From Pseudomonadota bacterium (GTDB lineage Bacteria; Pseudomonadota; Gammaproteobacteria; GRL18): a stretch of DNA of 5,569 bases. The notes under the pieces were generated by a model. The model saw only the letters and a program-made list of their open reading frames with translations, was not told where the DNA came from and ran no database searches. Below are positions 1 to 5,569 of this stretch, piece by piece. The stretch is from assembly GCA_030632745.1 (NCBI GenBank), contig DAOVUE010000133.1:1-5569 (forward strand). Reading direction: 5' to 3'. The position numbers and the translations under genes are program-made. Each line of letters opens with the position of its first letter. The first letter of the stretch is position 1.

Positions 1-771
1 AATAAGATGAAACGTTCAGGTGAGAAATTCTCCTGTCTGACAGCCTATGATGCCAGCTTTGCTATTGCACAGGAAGCCGCAGGAGTTGAGGTTATTTTAG
101 TCGGTGACTCCCTTGGGATGGTGGTTCAGGGGCAGGCTAGCACACTCTTTGTTTCTATGGATGATATGGTTTACCACACGGCCAATGTTTCCAGAGTGTG
201 TCAAAAATCATTGATCATGGCAGATTTACCTTTTGCTTCAGATATTACTAAAGAGGAAACCCTGCGTAATGCTGCCCGTCTGATCGGTGAGGGAGGAGCC
301 CATATGGTCAAGATTGAGGGTGGTGCTGCCATGCTGGAGACTATTGAGTTCTTATCTCAACGCGGTGTTGCTGTCTGCTCGCATCTTGGTCTGCTGCCGC
401 AATCGGTTTATAAAATGGGCGGCTATCGAATTCAGGGGCGTACAGAAGAAGAAGCTCAGCAGATTCTGAACGATGCCATGGCACTGGAGCAGGCCGGGGC
501 AGATATTTTATTATTGGAGTGCGTACCTGCCGAATTAGCTGCACGTATTACCGGGAAGGTGACTATACCGGTGATTGGTATTGGTGCCGGAGTTGATTGT
601 GATGCTCAGGTACTGGTTTGTTATGATATGTTAGGCCTGACTCATGGTGCTCCGGCCAGTTTTGTGAAAAATTTTTTAGCGGATGCAGATTCCATACAAG
701 CAGCCTTTAAAGCCTATGTTGAACAGGTAAAAAAAGCAGAATTTCCAACAGCAGAGCATTGTTTTAAATAA
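1..771 (+). CDS. panB: 3-methyl-2-oxobutanoate hydroxymethyltransferase (ketopantoate hydroxymethyltransferase), 5'-partial
   Basis: Transfers a hydroxymethyl group from 5,10-methylenetetrahydrofolate to 3-methyl-2-oxobutanoate, giving ketopantoate, the first committed step of pantothenate synthesis in the cytoplasm. Counting from the Met at position 7, family landmarks are LTAYDASFA (11-19), VGDSLGM with metal-ligand Asp34, ADLPF with Asp73, MVKIEGG with Glu104, HLGLLPQSV (126-134), LECVP with Glu171 (matching the E. coli general base by alignment from memory) and GIGAG. The frame is open to base 1 (Asn-Lys before the Met). In E. coli PanB this Met falls about 11 residues into the protein, within a conserved segment ending in KF...TAYD, so the real start very probably lies just upstream of the window and the gene is cut rather than short. 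The C-terminus is complete, ending in a TAA. The stop is 2 nt before panC, indicating one operon. A one-residue insertion before MVKIEGG relative to E. coli looks like ordinary family variation. Identity is firm; only the start is missing. Confidence 0.96.
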   Translation, partial: NKMKRSGEKFSCLTAYDASFAIAQEAAGVEVILVGDSLGMVVQGQASTLFVSMDDMVYHTANVSRVCQKSLIMADLPFASDITKEETLRNAARLIGEGGAHMVKIEGGAAMLETIEFLSQRGVAVCSHLGLLPQSVYKMGGYRIQGRTEEEAQQILNDAMALEQAGADILLLECVPAELAARITGKVTIPVIGIGAGVDCDAQVLVCYDMLGLTHGAPASFVKNFLADADSIQAAFKAYVEQVKKAEFPTAEHCFK

Positions 772-773
772 TA

Positions 774-1628
774 ATGAACATTATCCATACTATTTCTGCA
801 CTCAGACAGCAAGTTGCCCATTATAAGCATGATGGAAAAATAATTGCTTTTGTACCGACTATGGGAAATTTACATCAGGGACATCTGCAATTAGTTGCAA
901 TGGCTTTGTCTGAAGCTGATATTGTTATCTGCAGTATTTTTGTTAATCCTCTGCAGTTTGGTGAGGGAGAAGATTTTGAGCAATATCCGCGTACCCTGGA
1001 GGCTGATGCAGAAAAATTAAAACAAGCGGCCTGTGATATTGTTTTTGCACCCTCTGCGGATGAAATGTATCCTCAATCGGATGCTGACGGATGGGATCAA
1101 ACTCAGGTTATTGTACCGGGAATCAGTGAAATTCTTGATGGAGCATCGAGACCGGGGCATTTTACCGGGGTTGCTACCATTGTTGCAAAATTCTTTAATA
1201 TTGTTCAGCCGGATAAAGCGGTATTTGGCGAAAAAGATTATCAGCAGCTGCAGGTGATTAAACAATTGGTGAAGGCTTTGTGCTTTCCGGTTGAAATTTT
1301 ATCCCATGCTATTGTGCGTGAAGCCAGTGGTTTGGCCATGAGCTCTCGTAACGGTTTTCTTTCAAATGAACAAAAACAGCAGGCTGCCGGTATTTATAAA
1401 ATCCTGCATAGCACCGAACAGCAGATTTTGGATGGCAGAAGAGATTATGCTCTGCTGGAACAAAAAGCCGCTGAATTTTTAAATCAGCAAGGCTTTGTGG
1501 TTGATTATGTCCAAATTAGAGCGGCAGATTTATCACCTCCAATAGAGCAAACTAAAAATCTGGTTGTTTTAGCCGCAGCCTCTCTGGGTTCTACACGTCT
1601 GATTGATAATCGGCAAATATCACTTTAA
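774..1628 (+). CDS. panC: Pantoate--beta-alanine ligase (pantothenate synthetase)
   Basis: Condenses pantoate with beta-alanine using ATP, through a pantoyl-adenylate intermediate, to give pantothenate, AMP and pyrophosphate. It is a cytoplasmic dimer of the nucleotidyltransferase superfamily. The 284 residues match the usual length (283 in E. coli) and align from the first residue, which supports this ATG. Visible motifs in order: VPTMGNLHQGH (27-37) with the HIGH-like His34 and His37, FVNPLQF (56-62), YPRTLEAD (71-78), GASRPGHFTGV (123-133), FGEKDYQQL (151-159) and the KMSKS-like MSSRNGFL starting at 189. All of the adenylate-forming core appears intact. The ATG sits 2 nt after the panB stop with no convincing Shine-Dalgarno sequence (the upstream bases are A/T only for about 10 nt), so translation is probably coupled to panB. 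No T-rich hairpin follows the stop. Confidence 0.97.
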   Translation: MNIIHTISALRQQVAHYKHDGKIIAFVPTMGNLHQGHLQLVAMALSEADIVICSIFVNPLQFGEGEDFEQYPRTLEADAEKLKQAACDIVFAPSADEMYPQSDADGWDQTQVIVPGISEILDGASRPGHFTGVATIVAKFFNIVQPDKAVFGEKDYQQLQVIKQLVKALCFPVEILSHAIVREASGLAMSSRNGFLSNEQKQQAAGIYKILHSTEQQILDGRRDYALLEQKAAEFLNQQGFVVDYVQIRAADLSPPIEQTKNLVVLAAASLGSTRLIDNRQISL

Positions 1629-1655
1629 AAACGCCTACTCAATACCGACTTCAAT

Positions 1656-1684
1656 TTTACAAAAATAGTCATTCATGCTAGAAT
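1656..1684 (+). promoter_or_regulatory. Probable sigma70-type promoter for panD
   Basis: TTTACA (1656-1661, five of six matches to the -35 consensus) lies exactly 17 nt before TAGAAT (1679-1684, five of six to the -10 consensus). A TGC just upstream of the -10 box makes it an extended -10 promoter. Transcription would begin near 1690-1692, giving a leader of about 105 nt before the panD ATG. This implies that panD can be expressed independently of panBC. The match is seen directly; activity is inferred. Confidence 0.7.
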
Positions 1685-1780
1685 GTCCGGCCCATTTGAT
1701 AATAAGCGTCTGGATATTATGCATTAAGTAATTATGAAAGCTTAGTTAAATGGAAAAATAGTACAAAATTATTACATGTT

Positions 1781-1785
1781 AGGAA
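1781..1785 (+). promoter_or_regulatory. Ribosome binding site that decides the panD start
   Basis: AGGAA lies 11 nt before the ATG at 1797, a slightly long but workable spacing. It falls downstream of the in-frame ATG at 1776, which has no Shine-Dalgarno sequence of its own. It therefore favours the shorter PanD start, in agreement with protein alignment. Confidence 0.6.
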
Positions 1786-1796
1786 ATAGTCTCATA

Positions 1797-2180
1797 ATGC
1801 AGTGCTCAATGCTGAAGTGCAAATTACATAGAGTGACGGTGACTCATTCAGAACTTGGCTATGAAGGCTCTTGCGCCATAGATACTGAGTTAATGGATGC
1901 TGCTGGTATTCTGGAATATGAACAAATTGAAATTTATAATATTACCAATGGTGAGCGTTTTTCAACTTATGCCATTAAAGCTGAAGCGGGCTCAAATATT
2001 ATTTCTATAAATGGCGCGGCGGCTCACAAAGCCGAACCGAAGGATCTGATCATCATTGCGGCTTATGCCAGTTTAGATGAACAGGAATTAAAAACCTATA
2101 AACCTACTCTGGTTTATGTCGATGAGTTCAATCAAATTACCCACACTAATACACAGATCCCGGTTCAGGCTGTTGGTTAA
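1797..2180 (+). CDS. panD: Aspartate 1-decarboxylase proenzyme (pyruvoyl-dependent)
   Basis: Decarboxylates L-aspartate to beta-alanine, the second substrate of PanC. It is made as a proenzyme that cleaves itself between Gly24 and Ser25, turning the serine into the catalytic pyruvoyl group. With the ATG at 1797 the protein has 127 residues (126 in E. coli), and the landmarks fall on E. coli numbering: Lys9, YEGSCAID with Gly24-Ser25, Arg54, and Thr57-Tyr58 in RFSTYAI. NGAAAH and the C-terminal IPVQAVG are also present. A longer reading from 1776 adds seven residues (MLGNSLI) but has no ribosome binding site and spoils the exact N-terminal match, so it is rejected. The gene is 168 nt from panC and has its own likely promoter. 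In enterobacteria maturation needs the helper PanM (PanZ); whether that applies here cannot be told from the window. A TAA stop is followed by an A-rich run and then hairpin-forming sequence. Confidence 0.96.
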   Translation: MQCSMLKCKLHRVTVTHSELGYEGSCAIDTELMDAAGILEYEQIEIYNITNGERFSTYAIKAEAGSNIISINGAAAHKAEPKDLIIIAAYASLDEQELKTYKPTLVYVDEFNQITHTNTQIPVQAVG

Positions 2181-2213
2181 CAAAAAAACAGCAGCTAAAC
2201 TTGTCCCAGCTTA

Positions 2214-2233
2214 GATAAGAAGCACCGCTTATC
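2214..2233. repeat. Small inverted repeat after panD
   Basis: GATAAG (2214-2219) and CTTATC (2228-2233) can form a 6-bp stem with an 8-nt loop, 34 nt after the panD stop. No T-run follows, so it is not a classical terminator. It may stabilise the 3' end of the panD transcript or be chance. Confidence 0.35.
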
Positions 2234-2247
2234 ATTTCAGTAAACTA

Positions 2248-2274
2248 AAGTTTCAGCAATGAAAGTTGAAACTT
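2248..2274 (+). repeat. Inverted repeat with two competing hairpins, possible weak panD terminator or attenuator-like structure
   Basis: AAGTTTCA (2248-2255) is perfectly complementary to TGAAACTT (2267-2274), giving an 8-bp stem with an 11-nt loop. The inner part of the left arm, TTTCA (2251-2255), can instead pair with TGAAA (2260-2264) around a GCAA loop, a GNRA-type tetraloop. The two folds share bases and exclude each other. The sequence after the longer stem is T-rich but broken (ATTCTTAG, then TTGTTTTCTTT about 15 nt on), so intrinsic termination is only weakly supported. It lies before the predicted gnd promoter, so it would act on read-through RNA from panD rather than on gnd's own leader. 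Confidence 0.4.
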
Positions 2275-2296
2275 ATTCTTAGTCAGAGTTGTTTTC

Positions 2297-2325
2297 TTTA
2301 CTTAAACGCTCATTTCTGCTTTAAT
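2297..2325 (+). promoter_or_regulatory. Probable extended -10 promoter for gnd-zwf
   Basis: TTTACT (2297-2302, four of six to the -35 consensus) is followed after exactly 17 nt by TTTAAT (2320-2325, five of six to the -10 consensus), with TGC directly in front as an extended -10 element. The predicted start near 2332 leaves a leader of about 37 nt containing the gnd ribosome binding site GGAG (2360-2363), 5 nt from the ATG. The geometry is good; activity is inferred. Confidence 0.6.
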
Positions 2326-2368
2326 TTTACCTATCTTTTTATCATCACTTATTATTTGTGGAGAACTC

Positions 2369-3790
2369 ATGGAAAAAGCAGATATCGGCCTGATTGGTCT
2401 GGCTGTTATGGGGCAGAATCTTGCTCTGAATATTAATGATCATGGCTTTCGCCTGGCCGTATTTAATCGTACTACAAGTAAAGTGGATGACTTTATCAGC
2501 GGGCCTGCCAGAGGAACCCGGATTATAGCTGCACATTCAATAGAAGAGTTTGTTGATAGTCTGAAATCCCCGCGTCGTATCCTGCTCATGGTAAAAGCAG
2601 GCGAAGTGGTGGATAAATTCATTGCGTTACTAATACCTCATCTGGATAAAGGTGATGTTATTATGGATGGGGGAAATTCACTTTATACCGACACCACAAG
2701 GCGTGTTAATACTCTGCAGCAGCAGGGTATTATTTTTCTTGGAACGGGGATTTCAGGAGGGGAAGAGGGGGCTCGTAATGGTCCTTCTATCATGCCCGGC
2801 GGCAATAAAGAGGGCTGGCCTCTGGTTAAAGATATTTTACAGAGCATTAGTGCAAAAGTTGATGATGAGCCCTGTTGTGAATGGATTGGAGAAGAAGGTT
2901 CCGGTCATTATGTGAAGATGGTGCATAATGGTATTGAGTATGGTGATATGCAGTTGATTTGTGAGGCCTATCAGTTCTTAAGAGAAGGGCTTTGTTTAAG
3001 CGTAGATGAGATTGCAGATATTTTTGCTCAATGGAATGAAGGTAAATTAAATTCTTATCTGATTGAAATTACCAGTCATATTCTAAGAGTTAAAGACACT
3101 GATGGCGAGCCGTTAGTGGATAAGATATTAGATACTGCCGGGCAAAAGGGTACCGGAAAATGGACTGCAATTAATTCATTAGAATTAGGCATTCCTCTGA
3201 CCTTAATAGGAGAAGCGGTTTTTGCCCGTTTCTTATCAGCCTTAAAATCTGAGCGAGTCAAAGCAGCAAAACTACTGGCGGCTCCTGAGCTTAGTTTCAG
3301 CTATTCTGAGCAGGAAAAGCAGGTCTATGTTGATGCAGTGAAGGAGGCACTCTATGCCTCCAAAATAATATCTTATACACAGGGTTATATGTTGATGCGA
3401 GAGGCCGCAGCAGCATACCAGTGGAATTTGAATTATGGTGCTATTGCTTTGATGTGGCGCGGCGGCTGTATCATCCGCAGTCGCTTTTTAGACAGTATTA
3501 AACAGGCCTATAGTAAAAATCCGCAATTAGACAGTTTACTGCTGGATGATTTTTTCCAGCAGGCTATTGCCACAGCACAAAATGGCTGGCGTAAAACAGT
3601 ATCAAGAGCTATTGAGTCGGGCATCCCGGTTCCCGGTTTTGCTGCAGCACTGACCTTTTATGATGGTTATCGTTTAGCATCCTCGCCGGCGAATCTGCTG
3701 CAGGCACAACGTGATTATTTTGGCGCTCATACTTATGAACGCATTGATCAGCCCAGAGGACAATTTTTCCACCATGAGTGGTCAAATTAA
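2369..3790 (+). CDS. gnd: 6-phosphogluconate dehydrogenase, decarboxylating (NADP-dependent, long form)
   Basis: Oxidatively decarboxylates 6-phosphogluconate to ribulose 5-phosphate and CO2, reducing NADP+; the third step of the oxidative pentose phosphate pathway, cytoplasmic. At 473 residues it is the long dimeric form (468 in E. coli), not the roughly 300-residue GndA/YqeC type. The N-terminal Rossmann fold shows GLAVMGQNLALN (10-21) and FNRT (32-35), the latter being the NADP-selecting Asn-Arg-Thr. Next come MVKAG (74-78), SGGEEGARNGPSIMPGG (129-145), and GHYVKMVHNGIEYGDMQ (179-195) holding catalytic Lys183 and Glu190 at the family's standard numbers. GTGKWT is at 261-266. The C-terminal tail QRDYFGAHTYERID (447-460) includes Arg448 and His454, equivalents of the residues that reach into the partner subunit's active site. 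The ATG has GGAG 5 nt upstream. zwf follows after 15 nt, so the two form one transcription unit. Confidence 0.97.
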   Translation: MEKADIGLIGLAVMGQNLALNINDHGFRLAVFNRTTSKVDDFISGPARGTRIIAAHSIEEFVDSLKSPRRILLMVKAGEVVDKFIALLIPHLDKGDVIMDGGNSLYTDTTRRVNTLQQQGIIFLGTGISGGEEGARNGPSIMPGGNKEGWPLVKDILQSISAKVDDEPCCEWIGEEGSGHYVKMVHNGIEYGDMQLICEAYQFLREGLCLSVDEIADIFAQWNEGKLNSYLIEITSHILRVKDTDGEPLVDKILDTAGQKGTGKWTAINSLELGIPLTLIGEAVFARFLSALKSERVKAAKLLAAPELSFSYSEQEKQVYVDAVKEALYASKIISYTQGYMLMREAAAAYQWNLNYGAIALMWRGGCIIRSRFLDSIKQAYSKNPQLDSLLLDDFFQQAIATAQNGWRKTVSRAIESGIPVPGFAAALTFYDGYRLASSPANLLQAQRDYFGAHTYERIDQPRGQFFHHEWSN

Positions 3791-3805
3791 GAAGAGGACA
3801 GTTCA

Positions 3806-5302
3806 ATGATTGAATATGGTGAATCCTGTACAGTGGTTATTTTTGGTGTAACAGGCCATTTAAGTATCAACAAATTATTACCTGCACTTTATCATCTGGA
3901 ACAAGCCGAACGCTTACCGGAAGAGTTCACTATTATAGGCTTTGGTCGAAGAGACTGGACTGATGAGCAATGGATAGAAGAAGTAAAATGTGGTATTAAA
4001 GATCATGCTCGCGGCGGTCTTGATAATGAAGTTTTTCAGCGTTTCAGCCGGCGTCTGCATTTTCATCAAGGTGATCTGAAGCTGCAGGATTCTTTTGATG
4101 AATTAAGAAAACGGCTGGATGATAGTGATGCTTTTTCACAGAATCATATTTTTTATCTTGCCATTCGTCCGCAGGATTATAATTTTGCCATTAAAAATCT
4201 GGTGGCCAGCGGGCTGCATGATGAACAAAATGGTTATGCCCGTTTAGTGATTGAAAAACCTTTTGGTCATGATCTGGAAAGCTCTGAGGTGCTGGATACC
4301 CAATTGCATAAACACTTTCGTGAAGAGCAGTTATATCGTATTGATCATTATCTGGGTAAAGAAACAGTACAAAATATTCTCGTGTTTCGTTTTGCAAATT
4401 TGCTGATGGAGCCTTTATGGAATCGAAATTATGTCGACCATGTACAGATTACTCATGCAGAAACTGCAGGAGTTGCCGGTCGTTCACATTATTATGATTC
4501 TGCAGGTGCCTTGCGTGATATGATACAAAGCCATTTATTGCAGATGCTGGCTCTGGTGGCAATGGAGCCTCCCGCACGCCTTGATGCAAATGCTTTACGT
4601 GATGAAAAAGTAAAAGTGCTGCGTTCTGTACGTCCGATCAGCCGCAATGCGGTTAATATGCATGCCTTTAGGGCTCAATATGCTGCCGGTTTTGTTAATG
4701 GGGAGAAAGTTCCTGCTTATCTCGATGAAGATGATATTGCAGCGGCGAGTACGACAGAAACTTTTTCTGCGATGAAGCTTTATATTGATAACTGGCGCTG
4801 GAAAGGCGTACCTTTTTATTTGCGTACCGGTAAGCGCATGAAAGAGAACAACTTCCTGGTCAGTATTCGTTTTAAACGTCCGCCGCAGCAATTATTCAGA
4901 GATACTGCATTAGAGCAGATTGATCCGGACTGGATTTTGTTGAATATTCAGCCGCAGGAATGTTTACGCATAGAGATGCAGGTAAAAAAATCAGGTTTAG
5001 AGTTACAAACCAGAACCTCACAACTGGAAGCCTGCAGTTGTGATAAAGCGGCACAAATAGACGCCTATGAGGCTTTAATTCTGGAAGTCATGGAAGGTGA
5101 TCAGTCTCAGTTTCTACGCTTTGATGAAGTGTCCTGGGCCTGGAGAATTGTTGAACCGGTGATGCGTTCCTGGATGGAAGAACAGGATTATATTCATACC
5201 TATCCCGCTGGAACATGGGGTCCGGAGATTTCGTCCAGATTATTTGATCGCAATGATCAGTTCTGGCGCAATAAACTGGGTCCTAATTCATGTGATGTAT
5301 AA
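3806..5302 (+). CDS. zwf: Glucose-6-phosphate 1-dehydrogenase
   Basis: Oxidises glucose 6-phosphate to 6-phosphogluconolactone with reduction of NAD(P)+, the entry step of the oxidative pentose phosphate and Entner-Doudoroff routes. The 498 residues compare with 491 in E. coli. The signature RIDHYLGKE is at 178-186 (Asp180, His181, Lys185). EKPFG is at 150-154, [15 protein letters not shown] contains His243 (matching the catalytic-base histidine), DEKVKVL precedes the C-terminal substrate region, [18 protein letters not shown] ends near 345, and AGTWGP lies near the C-terminus. The dinucleotide-binding loop reads [17 protein letters not shown] (13-29). The more usual form is G-A-S-G-D-L-A-x-R-K-L, so His18 and Asn22 replace the common Asp and Arg while Lys23 is kept. 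The start is well supported: AGAGGA (3793-3798) sits 7 nt before the ATG. The gene is 15 nt after gnd and presumably shares its promoter. Cofactor preference (NADP versus NAD) cannot be settled from reading. Confidence 0.96.
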   Translation: MIEYGESCTVVIFGVTGHLSINKLLPALYHLEQAERLPEEFTIIGFGRRDWTDEQWIEEVKCGIKDHARGGLDNEVFQRFSRRLHFHQGDLKLQDSFDELRKRLDDSDAFSQNHIFYLAIRPQDYNFAIKNLVASGLHDEQNGYARLVIEKPFGHDLESSEVLDTQLHKHFREEQLYRIDHYLGKETVQNILVFRFANLLMEPLWNRNYVDHVQITHAETAGVAGRSHYYDSAGALRDMIQSHLLQMLALVAMEPPARLDANALRDEKVKVLRSVRPISRNAVNMHAFRAQYAAGFVNGEKVPAYLDEDDIAAASTTETFSAMKLYIDNWRWKGVPFYLRTGKRMKENNFLVSIRFKRPPQQLFRDTALEQIDPDWILLNIQPQECLRIEMQVKKSGLELQTRTSQLEACSCDKAAQIDAYEALILEVMEGDQSQFLRFDEVSWAWRIVEPVMRSWMEEQDYIHTYPAGTWGPEISSRLFDRNDQFWRNKLGPNSCDV

Positions 5303-5319
5303 GGACTATATGCATTGTC

Positions 5320-5397
5320 GTACCCGGGGCACTTCCTTCGGGGCGCACCCCAAGGGCACTTCCGTTGGGCGTAGAGACGTTGCATGCAACGTCTTTC
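5320..5397. repeat. GC-rich palindromic intergenic element, probably a dispersed repeat
   Basis: This 78-bp island is about 63% G+C by hand count, clearly above its AT-leaning surroundings. It contains two near-copies of one motif: GGGCACTTCCTTCGGGGCG (5327-5345) and GGGCACTTCCGTTGGGCG (5354-5371), sharing their first ten bases and starting 27 nt apart. Immediately after comes a perfect 20-bp palindrome, AGACGTTGCATGCAACGTCT (5375-5394), able to form an 8-bp stem with a CATG loop. A further GGGG/CCCC hairpin (5340-5351) is possible. No coding potential is seen. Between two convergent genes, this architecture suggests a REP- or MITE-like dispersed repeat, and the folded RNA could shield or end both transcripts. 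That it occurs elsewhere in the genome is inference; only one copy is visible here. Confidence 0.7.
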
Positions 5398-5409
5398 AAT
5401 GGACGCGGA

Positions 5410-5429
5410 TACCCAACCAGGCCAGGGTA
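5410..5429. repeat. Weak inverted repeat downstream of fabA
   Basis: TACCC (5410-5414) and GGGTA (5425-5429) could form a 5-bp stem with a 10-nt loop just after the fabA stop. No T-run follows in either direction, so it is a poor terminator candidate, recorded only because no better one is seen for fabA. Confidence 0.2.
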
Positions 5430-5437
5430 ATAAGGTA

Positions 5438-5569
5438 TTAGAAATTCTCAGTAGATGTAAATAGGCCGACTTTAAGATCTTTCATGGTGTATATTTCTTT
5501 ATCGTCAACGAACATGGCGGCGTCACCGACACCCATAATAAGACGACGTGTAATCACTCGTTTTAAATT
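5438..5569 (-). CDS. fabA: 3-hydroxydecanoyl-[acyl-carrier-protein] dehydratase/isomerase, C-terminal part only
   Basis: FabA dehydrates 3-hydroxyacyl-ACP and isomerises the trans-2 to the cis-3 decenoyl-ACP, the branch point to unsaturated fatty acids in type II synthesis. Read on the - strand from the window edge, the frame gives 43 residues and a TAA. It starts NLKRVITRRLIMG, continues through FVDDKEIYTMKDLKVGLF and ends TSTENF. These align without gaps, from memory, to the last 43 residues of E. coli FabA (KRIVNRRLIMG, then LIYTASDLKVGLF, ending DTSAF), so the C-terminus is complete. The catalytic His and Asp lie upstream in the protein and are outside the window, so activity cannot be judged. 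Relative to E. coli, LADGEV is replaced by VGDAAM. The gene is convergent with zwf, 135 nt apart. Short but highly characteristic; the related FabZ is shorter and lacks this ending. Confidence 0.9.
   Translation of the reverse strand, partial: NLKRVITRRLIMGVGDAAMFVDDKEIYTMKDLKVGLFTSTENF

Noticed and set aside
7..9. ATG at 7 as the true panB start
   Set aside because: The frame stays open to base 1, no ribosome binding site is visible, and the Met aligns to an internal position about 11 residues into E. coli PanB, so the gene is treated as cut by the window edge.
1683..1727. 14-codon frame beginning ATG TCC GGC upstream of panD
   Set aside because: Its ATG overlaps the predicted -10 box, so it would not be on the panD transcript, and it has no ribosome binding site.
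2350..2355. TATTAT as the -10 box of the gnd promoter
   Set aside because: It would start transcription at about 2362, inside the ribosome binding site, leaving almost no leader. The extended -10 promoter at 2297-2325 fits better.
4595..4891. 98-codon open frame on the - strand inside zwf
   Set aside because: It lies wholly within a well-conserved gene, shows no recognisable domain and is the expected antisense shadow of zwf codons.
5327..5371. Two GGGCACTTCC units as the start of a CRISPR array
   Set aside because: There are only two imperfect copies with an 8-nt gap between them, far too short for spacers, and no cas genes in the window.
5375..5394. The 20-bp palindrome as an operator for a dimeric regulator
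   Set aside because: It sits between two gene ends rather than at a promoter, and it is fused to a repeat-like GC-rich block. A dispersed repeat is the simpler reading.
5244..5441. 65-codon + strand frame spanning the zwf end, the repeat and the fabA end
   Set aside because: It overlaps zwf out of frame, runs through the palindromic repeat and into the fabA stop region, and its translation resembles no known protein. It is open by chance because of the GC-rich repeat.

Overview
The window is a compact, AT-leaning stretch of chromosome from what looks like a gammaproteobacterium. It holds five genes of central and cofactor metabolism on the + strand and the tail of a sixth gene on the - strand. 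The lineage call rests on three things: the close resemblance of PanB, PanC, PanD, 6-phosphogluconate dehydrogenase and FabA to the enterobacterial proteins; the long (about 470-residue) form of 6-phosphogluconate dehydrogenase; and FabA itself, the unsaturated-fatty-acid enzyme typical of Gamma- and Alphaproteobacteria. Genus cannot be decided from sequence reading alone.

Layout. 1-771 is panB, cut at its 5' end by the window edge. panC follows after 2 nt (774-1628), so the two are almost certainly co-transcribed. A 168-nt gap then carries a good sigma70-type promoter (1656-1684) and an AT-rich leader before panD (1797-2180). A second gap (2181-2368) carries inverted repeats and an extended -10 promoter (2297-2325). 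This leads into gnd (2369-3790) and zwf (3806-5302), a two-gene unit of the oxidative pentose phosphate pathway. After zwf comes a GC-rich, repeat-like island (about 5320-5397) with a perfect 20-bp palindrome, and then the last 43 codons of fabA, convergent on the - strand (5438-5569).

How the genes fit together. PanB and PanD make the two branches (ketopantoate and beta-alanine) that PanC joins, after ketopantoate reduction, into pantothenate, the precursor of CoA and of the phosphopantetheine arm of acyl carrier protein. The NADPH-dependent ketopantoate reductase step (PanE or IlvC) is not encoded here. Zwf and Gnd are the two NADPH-producing dehydrogenases of the oxidative pentose phosphate pathway. 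6-Phosphogluconolactonase, which acts between them, is also absent from the window. FabA works on acyl-ACP. The neighbours therefore share a loose CoA/NADPH/fatty-acid theme, but this is inference from adjacency.

No new system was found. The coding genes are all well-known families with intact key residues. The least explained DNA is the GC-rich palindromic island between zwf and fabA, probably a dispersed intergenic repeat. Lesser points of interest are the panD leader, the panD-gnd hairpins and an unusual nucleotide-binding loop in Zwf.
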